Made by a program: the position numbers and the translations under genes. From Dehalococcoidia bacterium (GTDB lineage Bacteria; Chloroflexota; Dehalococcoidia; Tepidiformales; Tepidiformaceae), in assembly GCA_020432045.1 (NCBI GenBank), contig JAGQHB010000106.1, positions 1-64,000 on the forward strand: a DNA stretch of 64,000 nt. Reading direction: 5' to 3'. Of this stretch, positions 1 through 8,366 are shown piece by piece. The first letter of the stretch is position 1, and every line of letters starts with the position of its first letter. The notes beneath the pieces are model-generated. The model was given only the letters and a program-made list of their open reading frames with translations, ran no database searches and was not told where the DNA came from.

Positions 1-1058
1 CACGGGCACGGATTGCAGGCCGACAGTAGCGAGAAGCTGGCGGGAAAGGTCACCGTGTGCCGCGCCCGGCTGATTGTCACCGTCCGGTCCTCCAGCGGTT
101 GCCGCAGCACTTCCAGCACGCGCGGGTCAAACTCCGGCAGCTCGTCGAGAAATAGCACGCCCCGGTGCGCGAGACTCACCTCGCCTGGCCGCGGGTTCGG
201 CCCGCCACCAACCAACCCCGCGTTCGAAATCGTGTGGTGTGGCGCTCTGAACGGCCGCGCAGCGACGAGCCCCGCTCCAGCAGGCAGCAGCCCGGCAACG
301 CTGTAGATGCGCGTCACCTCCATCGCCTCTTCGCTGACCATCGGCGGCAGAATCGAAGGCATCGCCCGTGCGAGCAGCGTCTTGCCGCTGCCCGGTGGCC
401 CGCGCATCACGACGTTGTGGCCCCCGGCCGCCCCAACCTCGAGTGCGCGCTTCGCATGCTCCTGACCAACAACGTCTGAAAAATCGATTGGCGGAAGCGG
501 CAGTTCCGCTGCTGGCACCGAGCTAGGTTCGTGCCGGGCGATGGGCACCGCGCCGAGAAGGTGCGATGCCAGCGCGGCAAGTGTGGAGACGGGGTACACG
601 TCCACCCCGTCGATCAGGCCGGCCTCTGCCGCGTTTCCGAGCGGCACGAACGCGCGCTTCTTTCCGCGCGAACGGGCCAACGCTACCATCGGCAACACAC
701 CTCGCACGGGGCGGAGGTCTCCCGTCAATGCCAGTTCGCCCACGAAGACCGCGTCCTCCACATCGGCGACCACCTGGCCGCTCGCGAGCAGTATGCCAAC
801 GGCGACGGGAAGGTCGTACGCAGGGCCCTCCTTGCGAACGTCGGCCGGGGCAAGGTTCACGACCACTCTGCTGTTGAACGGATAGGTGAGGGCACTGTTG
901 CGGATGGCCGAGCGGACGCGTTCCTTTGCTTCCTGCACCGCGGCATCCGGCAGCCCCACCACGGTTGTCTGCGGCTGTCCGCGGTTAATGTCGACTTCAA
1001 CGTCGACCAGTTCCCCGTCGAGGCCAATGACTGCGCAACTGAAGACCCGGGCGAGCAC
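1..1058 (-). CDS. comM: ComM-like Mg-chelatase-family AAA+ protein, 3' part cut off
   Basis: The N-terminal 352 codons of a YifB/ComM protein, a family of about 500 residues, so the last third lies left of the window. The protein opens with [16 protein letters not shown], typical of the Lon-like ChlI domain of this family, then carries the Walker A motif GPPGSGKT (about 410-385) and the segment [11 protein letters not shown] (Walker B). ComM is a ring helicase that promotes branch migration during integration of imported DNA in naturally transformable bacteria; many non-competent bacteria also carry it. The GTG at 1058 is chosen because the family begins at this residue; an in-frame GTG lies a little upstream, before a stop. 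It follows the small membrane protein by 45 nt and may share its transcript. Confidence 0.93.
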   Translation of the reverse strand, partial: MLARVFSCAVIGLDGELVDVEVDINRGQPQTTVVGLPDAAVQEAKERVRSAIRNSALTYPFNSRVVVNLAPADVRKEGPAYDLPVAVGILLASGQVVADVEDAVFVGELALTGDLRPVRGVLPMVALARSRGKKRAFVPLGNAAEAGLIDGVDVYPVSTLAALASHLLGAVPIARHEPSSVPAAELPLPPIDFSDVVGQEHAKRALEVGAAGGHNVVMRGPPGSGKTLLARAMPSILPPMVSEEAMEVTRIYSVAGLLPAGAGLVAARPFRAPHHTISNAGLVGGGPNPRPGEVSLAHRGVLFLDELPEFDPRVLEVLRQPLEDRTVTISRARHTVTFPASFSLLSACNPCP

Positions 1059-1103
1059 GCGGCGATCCTGTGCGCACCAGCCGGGCACGTCAAACCGCGA
1101 GCG

Positions 1104-1361
1104 TCAGAGCGCGAAGAAGATCGCCATCCATCCCCAGCCGCCGAGCGCGATCCCGGCCACCCCGAACGCAAACGTCCAGCGGTTTCGCCGCAACAGGAAT
1201 CCCGCGGCAGACATGGCAGGTCCGAGGAAGACCAGCACCGCGCCGACCTCAGTGAAGGCGGCGATCCAACCGCCCGCCTGGAAGAAGGGGCCAGCGACGA
1301 GGAACAAGGTGGCATAGAACCTCCGGTCGGCCGCGCGCTGTTCGGCGGGACTCAGAGTCAT
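1104..1361 (-). CDS. small two- to three-helix membrane protein
   Basis: An 85-residue hypothetical protein. The ATG at 1361 overlaps the stop of the nucleoside hydrolase (ATGA), which decides the start over an ATG 24 nt further up. After a short charged head (SPAEQRAADRRF) there are hydrophobic stretches at about residues 15-32, 35-52 and 63-84, with a basic RRNR link before the last one, so it is most likely a small inner-membrane protein. I do not recognise the family. The overlap suggests translation coupled to the hydrolase, but this does not show a shared function. Confidence 0.7.
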   Translation of the reverse strand: MTLSPAEQRAADRRFYATLFLVAGPFFQAGGWIAAFTEVGAVLVFLGPAMSAAGFLLRRNRWTFAFGVAGIALGGWGWMAIFFAL

Positions 1362-2281
1362 ACCCGGCTGACACATGCCAACCACTCTTCGTTGAAGGCA
1401 TCAGCATCGACCGCGGTCACAACGCGGCGAGCCGGGTCTCCCGCGCGGGAAACGAACACCATCCCGCCATCGCCATCGACGAGCGCCAACGGCCGCTCCT
1501 CGATGCGTACGCAATCCCAGCCGAGCGCGGCGCCGCAGGCCACGGGATCCCACTGGAAGTTGAGAATGTCGTGCGGGAGCCCCGGACAGGCAGCAGCCAG
1601 CCCCGCCATATCGTTGCCCCGTCCATGCAGTTGGCACTGAGAACCGACTAACCGTGAAAGCGGCCCACCCGCGCCAAGTCGTTCCAGGTGCTCCTCGCGG
1701 ACGGCCACTGGCATGCACACATGCATGGGAACGATGAGGGGGTCGCAGGCTCCGAACACCACGCGTGCGGCCGGCGCATCGGCTTCGAAGTTGAAGTTCA
1801 TCGCCGGACCCCACTGCGGCAGACCTGCGCCCGGCATTTCGACATGCCCGCCCATGGCCACGATGTTCGCGCCTCGCAACAGCCCAGGATGGTTCCGCTC
1901 AGCCAGAGCCAGGTTAATAAGTGGCCCAATCGCAATCACGCACGCCCCCGACGCGATGCTTTGGGCTAGGACCTCAGTCGCATCGCGGCCCGCTAACGCG
2001 CGTTCAATCGGCACGGCCGGCCAGTAGCGCGAGTCTTGCAGCTGGAAATCGTGGGCCGAGCCATCGAACAGCGTGTCCCGGCCCGGTATGACCGGGATAT
2101 CCGCCCACCCGCCAAGGGCCAGTGCTGTTCGAGCCATGTCAGCTCGTTGGCCACCCTGCTCAATGCAGGTGGTGATCGCGACGAGGTCGACATCGGGCGA
2201 ACCGAGCAACATCGCCAGGGCACACAGATCGTCTGCGTCACCACCGATGTCTGTATCGAGGTGCACGCGGTACCTGCCCAT
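1358..2281 (-). CDS. inosine-uridine preferring nucleoside hydrolase family protein
   Basis: A protein of 307 residues, the usual length for this family, which cleaves the N-glycosidic bond of ribonucleosides to base and ribose. Near the N-terminus the calcium-binding signature appears as DTDIGGDADD (family DTDxGxDD). A second metal/ribose region is visible as NFNFEADAPAA. The ATG at 2281 is preferred because the signature then falls at residue 8 and because a TACACT box ends 6 nt before it, which fits a leaderless transcript; the longer reading frame to 2368 adds a low-complexity head. Its stop overlaps the start of a small membrane protein. Substrate (purine, pyrimidine or other ribosides) cannot be told from the sequence. 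Confidence 0.88.
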   Translation of the reverse strand: MGRYRVHLDTDIGGDADDLCALAMLLGSPDVDLVAITTCIEQGGQRADMARTALALGGWADIPVIPGRDTLFDGSAHDFQLQDSRYWPAVPIERALAGRDATEVLAQSIASGACVIAIGPLINLALAERNHPGLLRGANIVAMGGHVEMPGAGLPQWGPAMNFNFEADAPAARVVFGACDPLIVPMHVCMPVAVREEHLERLGAGGPLSRLVGSQCQLHGRGNDMAGLAAACPGLPHDILNFQWDPVACGAALGWDCVRIEERPLALVDGDGGMVFVSRAGDPARRVVTAVDADAFNEEWLACVSRV

Positions 2282-2286
2282 ACCAG
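2282..2286 (-). promoter_or_regulatory. short leader of the nucleoside hydrolase gene, just after a TACACT box
   Basis: Reading the minus strand, TACACT (about 2293-2288) is followed by six bases and the ATG at 2281. A -10 element this close to the start codon places transcription initiation at or next to the A of ATG. No Shine-Dalgarno sequence is present on the coding strand, which agrees with leaderless translation. I see no good -35 element. Confidence 0.4.
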
Positions 2287-2431
2287 GAGTGTAGCGTGAG
2301 GTCACTGGCGGGGCGCCGTCAGCCCGCCCACTGCCCGGGGTCTCGCCTGCTCCTTGCGCCACGCCCACTGCGGCTCGCCGAACAAGGTGCGATCCCGGGC
2401 GTCAGGCGTGAGCCTCGCCTCGCAGTTCGGG

Positions 2432-2437
2432 TATCCT
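2432..2437 (+). promoter_or_regulatory. TATCCT -10 box, probable leaderless start of the aminotransferase gene
   Basis: TATCCT lies seven bases before the ATG at 2445, and there is no ribosome binding site between them. A weak -35 candidate, TGAGCC, lies 17 bp upstream. The spacing predicts an mRNA that begins at the start codon. The 160-bp gap to the divergent nucleoside hydrolase gene holds both promoters and no other gene. Confidence 0.45.
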
Positions 2438-2444
2438 GTGCGGC

Positions 2445-3620
2445 ATGCCCGAAACCGCAGCCTTCAACCCGCCCGAACGCATTCTCATGGGCCCTGGCCC
2501 GAGTGGCGCCAACCCGCGCGTCGTGCGCGCCATGGGCGCCCCGCTCGTCGGCCACCTCGACCCTGAGTTCCTCAAGATCATGGACTCAATCCGCGTGATG
2601 TTGCGCCAGGTGTTCCGGACGCAGAACGAAGTAAGCCTTGCGACCCCCGGGACCGGCACCAGCGGCATGGAAGCGGCGGTCATGAACCTGGTCCAACCCG
2701 GTGACAAGGTCGTGGCCGGTGTCTGCGGCTACTTCGGCGACCGCATTGTGCAGATGGCAGAACGTGCCGGCGGCGTGGTCACGCGCGTCAACGCGCCCTG
2801 GGGTTCCCCGGTCGACGCAGGCGACATCGAAAAAGCGGTCAAGGCGACGGGCAACGTCAAGCTCGTCACCGTTGTCCACGCGGAGACCTCCACAGGCGTC
2901 CGCCAGCCGATCGAGCCCATATCGAAGATCGCGCATGATAACGGCGCGCTCCTCCTTGTCGACTGCGTGACATCGCTCGGCGGCGTCCCTGTCGAGATTG
3001 ATGCCTGGGGGGCCGATGCCGCCTACTCCGGCACGCAGAAATGCCTCTCTGCACCCCCAGGAGTCGCGCCGGTCACGATCTCGCCGCGAGCGTGGGACGC
3101 CATACGCGCACGCGAGGTGCCGTCGAACACCTGGTACCTCGACCTGCAACTGCTGGAGTCGTACTGGGACAGCCGCCGCGCCTATCATCACACCGCTCCG
3201 ATCTCGATGATTTACGCGCTTCATGAAGCGCTGGCGCTGGTCCTTGAGGAGGGCCTGGAGAATCGCTGGGCGCGCCACGAAAAGCACGGCCGCGCCTTGC
3301 AAGGCGGCCTCGAAGCCATGGGACTGGCTCTCCACGCTGATGCCGCTTACCGCCTCCCGGTCCTCACGACGGTGCGGATCCCCGAAGGCGTGAACGACAT
3401 GGAGGTCCGCGGTGCGCTGCTCAAGCGTCATGGAATCGAAGTCGGCGGTGGCCTTGGCGACCTCCGCGGCAAAGTCTGGCGGGTCGGCCTCATGGGCGAG
3501 TCCTCCACGCCCGGGAACGTCCTGCTCTTCCTTTCGGCGCTCGGCCGCATCCTCCGCGAACAGGGGTTCAAGGCCGATATCCGTGGGGCGCAACGCGAAG
3601 CCGCCACGCAGCTGAGCTAG
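2445..3620 (+). CDS. class V PLP aminotransferase (serine-pyruvate / alanine-glyoxylate type)
   Basis: A 391-residue fold-type I aminotransferase of the AGXT family, which moves the amino group of alanine or serine to glyoxylate or pyruvate. It begins PERILMGPGPSGANPRVV, the usual opening of the family. The cofactor regions are visible: LATPGTGTSGMEAA early in the chain, LLLVDCVTSLGG with the PLP-ring aspartate, and SGTQKCLSAPPG with the Schiff-base lysine at about residue 201. Length is normal. It reads in the same direction as the aldo/keto reductase 7 bp downstream, so both are probably co-transcribed. A role in glyoxylate or serine metabolism is likely; substrates are not fixed by the sequence. 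Confidence 0.92.
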   Translation: MPETAAFNPPERILMGPGPSGANPRVVRAMGAPLVGHLDPEFLKIMDSIRVMLRQVFRTQNEVSLATPGTGTSGMEAAVMNLVQPGDKVVAGVCGYFGDRIVQMAERAGGVVTRVNAPWGSPVDAGDIEKAVKATGNVKLVTVVHAETSTGVRQPIEPISKIAHDNGALLLVDCVTSLGGVPVEIDAWGADAAYSGTQKCLSAPPGVAPVTISPRAWDAIRAREVPSNTWYLDLQLLESYWDSRRAYHHTAPISMIYALHEALALVLEEGLENRWARHEKHGRALQGGLEAMGLALHADAAYRLPVLTTVRIPEGVNDMEVRGALLKRHGIEVGGGLGDLRGKVWRVGLMGESSTPGNVLLFLSALGRILREQGFKADIRGAQREAATQLS

Positions 3621-3627
3621 CCCCACC

Positions 3628-4590
3628 GTGGAGTACGTCCGCCTCGGCTCGTCGGACCTCACTGTGTCGAGGCTCGCGCTCGGCGCCATGACGTTCGGCT
3701 GGACCGCTGACCGCGAAGCTTCGTTCGCGATCATGGACGAATACGTCGCCGCCGGCGGCAACTTTATCGATACGGCGGACATCTACTCGCGCTGGGCGCG
3801 CGGCAATGGCGGCGGCGAAAGCGAGCGCATGATCGGTGCGTGGCTCGCCGAGCGCGGAGTGCGCGGTCACATCGTAATCGCCACCAAAGTGCGGGGCCGG
3901 ATGTGGCCCGGCCCGGCAGGAGAGGGACTCGGCCGCGAACATATCGTGAAGTCCTGCGAAGCGAGCCTGAAACGCCTCGGCGTCGACACCATCGATCTCT
4001 ACCAGTGCCACTGGTTCGACGAGTCAGTCCCTTTCGAGGAGACGATCCGTGCGTTCGAGGAGCTGATTGCTGCTGGTAAAGTGCGCTCAGTCGGGGTGTC
4101 GAATTTTGTGCCGGAGCAGTTTCGCCAGGCTCTTTCCATTGCCGGAGTGCTGTCGCTGCCAGCCGTTGTCTCGCTCCAGCCGCACTACAACCTGGTCCAT
4201 CGCGCAGAGTTCGAGTTGGAGCTTGAGTCCCAGTGCCTGGAGCATGGCGTCGGGGTCATTCCGTACAGCCCGTTGGCGAAAGGGTTCCTCACCGGCCGCT
4301 ACAGTCGAACGAACATCCAGGCTGCGTCGCGGAGTGGCGTGCGCGATTACCTCAGCGACTCAGCCTGGGCAACGCTCGACGCAGTCGTCGAAATCGCAGC
4401 GGTGCGAGGCGTCCCTGTCGCGGCGGTCGCCCTGGCCTGGCTGCTTGCTCGTCCGGCCGTTACGGCACCGATCCTCGGCGCCCGCACGGTTGGTCAGCTT
4501 CGTGAGCAACTCCCCGCAGCGAACCTCCAACTGGGCGAAGACGAGGTCGCGCGACTCACCGGCGTGAGCAATCCCTCAGCCCGTGGCTGA
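3628..4590 (+). CDS. aldo/keto reductase
   Basis: A 320-residue NAD(P)H-dependent aldo/keto reductase with a TIM-barrel fold. The catalytic tetrad is in place: Asp in NFIDTADIY, Tyr in the same motif, Lys in IATKVRG and His in YQCHWFDES. The C-terminal cofactor pocket appears as PILGARTVGQLREQL. It resembles the AKR subfamily that includes YghZ-like and voltage-channel beta-subunit-like reductases; the true carbonyl substrate is unknown. It starts with GTG 7 bp after the aminotransferase. Its last 15 bp overlap the end of the convergent AI-2E family gene. Confidence 0.92.
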   Translation: MEYVRLGSSDLTVSRLALGAMTFGWTADREASFAIMDEYVAAGGNFIDTADIYSRWARGNGGGESERMIGAWLAERGVRGHIVIATKVRGRMWPGPAGEGLGREHIVKSCEASLKRLGVDTIDLYQCHWFDESVPFEETIRAFEELIAAGKVRSVGVSNFVPEQFRQALSIAGVLSLPAVVSLQPHYNLVHRAEFELELESQCLEHGVGVIPYSPLAKGFLTGRYSRTNIQAASRSGVRDYLSDSAWATLDAVVEIAAVRGVPVAAVALAWLLARPAVTAPILGARTVGQLREQLPAANLQLGEDEVARLTGVSNPSARG

Positions 4591-5646
4591 CGGCGGTTCG
4601 CGGTCCGGAGCGGCAATTTCGTCTGGCTTCGCGTCGGCGTCGAAGAGCGTGCTGCGCCCTCGCTGTGACAGATAGTAGTCCAGGAACACCTTGCCCGCCG
4701 CTGTAGCCGGTAACGCGAGGAGGATTCCAGGCACTCCCAGCAGGTCACCGCCCACCAGAACGGCGAGCAGTACGACGAGCGGCTGGAGCCCAAGCGTCGA
4801 ACCATACACGCGCGGCACAAGGAAACGGTCCTCGAACTGCTGGTACACCAGCAATGCGACCAGCACGATAAGCGCGCGGGTCGGTGAGTCGGAGAACGCG
4901 GCAAGCGTCGGCGGGATGATCGCGATAAACGCCCCGATGAGCGGGATCACATCGGCAAAGGCCGCCAGGACACCGAACGCTACGGCATTGTCCACGCCCA
5001 CGATGAGCAGGACGACGGTCGTAAAGACGCCGATGATCGCCGACGTGATCGCCTGGCCCCGGATATAGCCACCCACTACGCGCCCGAGCGCATGCAGGAT
5101 CCGCTCAGCCTCCGGCTGCCGCCCATCTGGTATGAAGCCAAAGAAGTAGCGCTTCATTTGCGGTGCGTCGTTTAGCAAATACGCCGTCAACACGGCCACT
5201 GTTACGGCAGAAACGACGCCGAGCACGACTCGCTGCCCGTAGTCGATGGCCACCCGGCCGGAGACGACCTCGTTCCAATCGATTCCCTCAAACCGGTCAG
5301 AGAGCTCCACATCGATGCCGAAATCGAGAAGGAACGATTCAAGGTCGTTCAGATCGTCGGGGGCGTTATCCCGCAGCACCTGGAACTCATCGATCATCGC
5401 TGGGACAACAACCGCGAACAGTCCCCCGATCATCGCGAGGACCATAAACAGCACCAGAAGGACCGCAGCGACTCTCGGGAGCTTCCAGCGCACGAAGAGC
5501 TCCACGTACGGCAGCAGTGCGGCCATGAAAATGACCGACACGATGACGAGCAAGACCACCTGCCACAGCTGCGTCACCATCCACAGGCCCAGCAGCGTGA
5601 GGCCAATCAGGGCCAGGCCACGCCAGGAAAGTTCAATCTTGAGCAA
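4576..5646 (-). CDS. AI-2E family transporter (TqsA/YdiK-like permease)
   Basis: About 356 residues with the layout of this family: two N-terminal helices (residues about 9-45), a third around 60-85, a long soluble segment around 95-140, then several helices that contain the family pattern GVLAAFADVIPLIGAFIAIIPP and LVPRVYGSTLGLQPLVVLLAVLVGGDLLGVPG. The TTG at 5646 is chosen since AAGGAG lies five bases before it and the protein then opens directly before the first helix; an ATG at 5679 in the same frame has no such site. Members export signalling molecules or move Na+ in exchange for protons; the sequence does not tell which. The C-terminal tail DEIAAPDREPPSATG is polar. Confidence 0.87.
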   Translation of the reverse strand: MLKIELSWRGLALIGLTLLGLWMVTQLWQVVLLVIVSVIFMAALLPYVELFVRWKLPRVAAVLLVLFMVLAMIGGLFAVVVPAMIDEFQVLRDNAPDDLNDLESFLLDFGIDVELSDRFEGIDWNEVVSGRVAIDYGQRVVLGVVSAVTVAVLTAYLLNDAPQMKRYFFGFIPDGRQPEAERILHALGRVVGGYIRGQAITSAIIGVFTTVVLLIVGVDNAVAFGVLAAFADVIPLIGAFIAIIPPTLAAFSDSPTRALIVLVALLVYQQFEDRFLVPRVYGSTLGLQPLVVLLAVLVGGDLLGVPGILLALPATAAGKVFLDYYLSQRGRSTLFDADAKPDEIAAPDREPPSATG

Positions 5647-5721
5647 TGCCGCTCCTTGGCCGCGGGTTCGCCGTATCATGCCCGGACTGCGAGCCCAGAA
5701 CTACAACGGCCGGAGCCGAAG

Positions 5722-6267
5722 ATGATTACCTCGATCCAGGAATTCCTTCGCTATTTTGACGGGGTGCACAAACGGGCAATTCGCGACGTCGCGGCACTCC
5801 CGCCGGAAGCCGACGGATGGGCGCCATCGAGCGGCGACGGCGAACGCGCCTGGAGCATCAACAAGCTCGTGGGGCACATGGCCGGGTCCCGCCTCTACTT
5901 CGCGAGTGCGTACGCAGGCGACGGTTGGATAAGCCCGCCGCCACCAGATGTCTCGATCCGCGAACGCTGGATCCCGGCGCTTGAGGTGAGTCACGGCCAG
6001 TTCTCCGAGGTGCTTCGCGGCACACCGGACCAATGGCTCCAGCGAAAAGTGGAAACAATCGACAGCGACTGGGGGCTGTCCGGCTGGCGGATCCTGATGA
6101 TGATGGCCGAGCACGACATCCACCACAGGTCACAGATCGACACCTACGCTGGTATGAATGGATGGGATGTCCCGCAGATCTACAACCGTAGTGCTGAAAC
6201 CATCGGCGGCCTCCAGCCCGCGCAGATAGCCCGGCACGGTAAGGCCGGACCGGGGCACCAGCTATAG
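5722..6267 (+). CDS. DinB-like domain protein
   Basis: A 181-residue member of the DinB/YfiT four-helix-bundle family, which holds metal-dependent thiol transferases and many proteins of unknown role. Histidines expected for the metal triad are at LVGHMAGSR (helix 2) and AEHDIHHRSQID (helix 4). The ATG at 5722 is used since GGAG precedes it; the frame stays open upstream but without family similarity. It diverges from the AI-2E gene, so the 75 bp between them should hold both promoters. A second, distinct DinB-type gene is present at 31.2 kb. Confidence 0.85.
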   Translation: MITSIQEFLRYFDGVHKRAIRDVAALPPEADGWAPSSGDGERAWSINKLVGHMAGSRLYFASAYAGDGWISPPPPDVSIRERWIPALEVSHGQFSEVLRGTPDQWLQRKVETIDSDWGLSGWRILMMMAEHDIHHRSQIDTYAGMNGWDVPQIYNRSAETIGGLQPAQIARHGKAGPGHQL

Positions 6268-6365
6268 ACGGGCCCCGGGCATTTGCCGCCAACCTCTCGA
6301 CGTGACGCGGGAGCACCAAGCATGGACCTCCTCTACGCTGAAAATACAGATGTTGGAGGTGGACT

Positions 6366-7763
6366 ATGGCGGGACCATACGATGTCGCGATTCTCGGGGG
6401 TGGGCCCGGCGGCTACGTTGCGGCGATTCGCGCCGCGCAGCTTGGCATGAAGGCCGCGGTGGTTGAGCGGGAAGCGCTGGGCGGAATCTGCCTCAACTGG
6501 GGCTGTATCCCCACCAAGGCACTACTCCGGACCTCTGAAGTCTACAGCCTGAGTCAGCAACTCGAGTCGTTTGGTCTGAAAGGACCCGCCGCCGGGTTCG
6601 ATATCGCTGCCATCACAAAGCGGTCCCGGGACATCGCGAACCAGATGTCCAACGGCGTCAAATTTCTCATGCGGAAGAACAAGATCGATGTGATCGAAGG
6701 CGAAGGTTCGCTTTCGGGGCCTGGCGTCATCGCGGTGACACGTGGCAACGTGACGAGCGAAGTCAAGGCCAAGCACATCATCGTCGCCACCGGTGCTCGC
6801 CCCCGGGTTATTCCGGGCCTTGAAACCGACGGAAAGCTGGTTTGGAGCTATCGCGAAGCGATGGTCCCGTCGACCATGCCGGGCTCCCTTCTGGTAGTCG
6901 GTTCGGGAGCGATCGGTATGGAGTTCGCGAGCTTCTATCGCGCCCTGGGCGCCGAAGTAACCGTCGTAGAGGTTCTCCCGCAGATTCTTCCGGTCGAAGA
7001 CGGGGAGATCTCAGCGTTTGCCCGCCGCCAATTTGAGAAGCTCGGTATCCAGTTCCACACGGGCGCCCAGGTCACCAGCCTGAAACGCGGGAAGAACAGC
7101 GTCATAGCCACCATCAAGCCCGACAGCGGTGCTGCCCTTGAAGTCACAGCTGACCGCGCCATCGTCGCGGTTGGCGTGCAGGGCAACGTCGAGGGCCTCG
7201 GACTGGAAGCGCTCGGTGCGAAGGTTGATCGCGGATTCATCACGGTTGATGAGTGGCAACGGACCACGGCAGCGGGCGTGTACGCCATCGGCGATGTCGC
7301 CGGTCCGCCCTGCCTCGCCCACAAGGCTATGCACGAAGGTGTCATCTGTATTGAACGCATCGCCGAGGTTGCTACGGCCCGGCCCCTGGAGCGGAACCGC
7401 ATCCCGGGCTGCACGTACTGCCACCCCCAGATTGCGAGCGTGGGCCTGACGGAGGCTGCTGCACGTGACGCGGGTTACGAGGTGAAGGTTGGCAAGTTCC
7501 CGTTCCTCGGAAACGGCAAAGCGGTTGCGCTTGGCGAGCCCCAGGGGATGACCAAGACCGTCTTCGACGCGAAGACCGGTGAGTTGCTGGGCGCCCACAT
7601 GGTCGGAGCCGAGGTCACGGAGTTGATTCAGGGTTTCGTCATCGCGATGAATCACGAGGCCACCGAAGAGAGCCTCGCTGAGGTCATTTTCCCGCACCCG
7701 ACTATCTCTGAGACCATGCACGAGTCCGTGCTCGCAGCCTTCGGTCAGGCATTGCATGTCTAG
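6366..7763 (+). CDS. lpdA: dihydrolipoamide dehydrogenase (E3)
   Basis: A 465-residue pyridine nucleotide-disulfide oxidoreductase that reoxidises dihydrolipoyl groups of 2-oxoacid dehydrogenase complexes or the glycine cleavage system with NAD+. The FAD site GGGPGGYVAAIRAAQLG is at residues 11-27, the redox-active disulfide is GGICLNWGCIPTK, the NAD-binding site is VVGSGAIGMEF, the second FAD motif is VYAIGDVAG, and the dimer-interface catalytic His-Glu pair is in FPHPTISETMHE. GGAGGTGG stands 4-5 bases before the ATG. No E1/E2 genes are near, so it is a stand-alone E3 that may serve several complexes. Confidence 0.96.
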   Translation: MAGPYDVAILGGGPGGYVAAIRAAQLGMKAAVVEREALGGICLNWGCIPTKALLRTSEVYSLSQQLESFGLKGPAAGFDIAAITKRSRDIANQMSNGVKFLMRKNKIDVIEGEGSLSGPGVIAVTRGNVTSEVKAKHIIVATGARPRVIPGLETDGKLVWSYREAMVPSTMPGSLLVVGSGAIGMEFASFYRALGAEVTVVEVLPQILPVEDGEISAFARRQFEKLGIQFHTGAQVTSLKRGKNSVIATIKPDSGAALEVTADRAIVAVGVQGNVEGLGLEALGAKVDRGFITVDEWQRTTAAGVYAIGDVAGPPCLAHKAMHEGVICIERIAEVATARPLERNRIPGCTYCHPQIASVGLTEAAARDAGYEVKVGKFPFLGNGKAVALGEPQGMTKTVFDAKTGELLGAHMVGAEVTELIQGFVIAMNHEATEESLAEVIFPHPTISETMHESVLAAFGQALHV

Positions 7764-7788
7764 ACTCGTGTCGCGCCCGGATCGGCTG

Positions 7789-7794
7789 TAGCGT
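7789..7794 (+). promoter_or_regulatory. TAGCGT box seven bases before the phosphatase start
   Basis: TANNNT followed by seven bases and ATG at 7802 repeats the arrangement seen before other genes of this window. It suggests that the phosphatase has its own leaderless transcript rather than reading through from lpdA, which ends only 38 bp upstream. The -35 region is not recognisable. Confidence 0.35.
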
Positions 7795-7801
7795 CCTGTC
7801 G

Positions 7802-8296
7802 ATGCTGGAAGATCCATCGGTCGCAGCCGTCCACGGTAAGTACCCGCCGCGAGCGGACCTGATCGTGTCCCACGGATCGAGCGGCGCGCGGCTCTGGATG
7901 GGTGGCGCACACGCGCTGCGCGGCACCATCATCGACGCAGATCAGGTGCGCCGCTCCTGGATCGTGGACTGTGCCGGGGACGTCGAAGAACCTCATCGCG
8001 CCGCGGCTGCACGCTTCATCCCGGTCGTCTTCCTCGATGTCGAGGAGCGGCCGCCAAGGTTCGACCGTATCCGCGATGTGGCTGCTGAGATTGCTGCCAC
8101 GCTGATATCGGCGCCGCCGGAGTGGTCGGCCTATGTCCTTTGCACCCATGGAATGAACCGCAGCGGGCTGGTGACCGGACTCGTACTGCGCGAACTCGGA
8201 TATGGCCCCGAAGAATGCGTCCGCCTCATCCGGACGGCCCGTCCGGGCTCCCTCTCGAATCACACATTCGTGCGGCTCCTCGGCGCATCACCGTAG
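7802..8296 (+). CDS. dual-specificity phosphatase-like protein
   Basis: A 164-residue protein with the cysteine phosphatase loop CTHGMNRSG (C-x5-R) at about residues 117-125, and an upstream stretch FLDVEERPP in the place of the general-acid loop of dual-specificity phosphatases. It looks like the compact phosphatase fold with no extra domain. Possible substrates are phosphotyrosine/serine proteins, phosphoinositide-like or nucleotide phosphates; none is shown by context. The box TAGCGT lies seven bases before the ATG with no Shine-Dalgarno sequence, which fits a leaderless mRNA. Confidence 0.75.
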   Translation: MLEDPSVAAVHGKYPPRADLIVSHGSSGARLWMGGAHALRGTIIDADQVRRSWIVDCAGDVEEPHRAAAARFIPVVFLDVEERPPRFDRIRDVAAEIAATLISAPPEWSAYVLCTHGMNRSGLVTGLVLRELGYGPEECVRLIRTARPGSLSNHTFVRLLGASP

Positions 8297-8317
8297 ACCG
8301 CCGGTCATGCGCGGACA

Positions 8318-8345
8318 TTGCCGGTGTGGGAGAATTGTGTACAAA
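8318..8345 (+). promoter_or_regulatory. candidate promoter of the acyl-CoA dehydrogenase gene
   Basis: TTGCCG (8318-8323) and TACAAA (8340-8345) are separated by 16 bp and lie 22 bp before the ATG at 8367, with the ribosome binding site GAGGTGG in the predicted leader. Both hexamers match the sigma-70 consensus in four of six positions. Confidence 0.4.
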
Positions 8346-8366
8346 GATGCCTTGGCGAGGTGGTGC

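Noticed and set aside
531-1640. 369-codon open frame on the plus strand across comM and the following genes
   Set aside because: It is the antisense of comM and of the nucleoside hydrolase, both of which have clear family motifs; its translation is rich in His, Arg and Glu without a fold pattern.
2586-3782. 398-codon open frame on the minus strand opposite the PLP aminotransferase
   Set aside because: The plus-strand aminotransferase has all cofactor motifs; the minus frame has no recognisable motif and is typical of GC-rich shadow frames.
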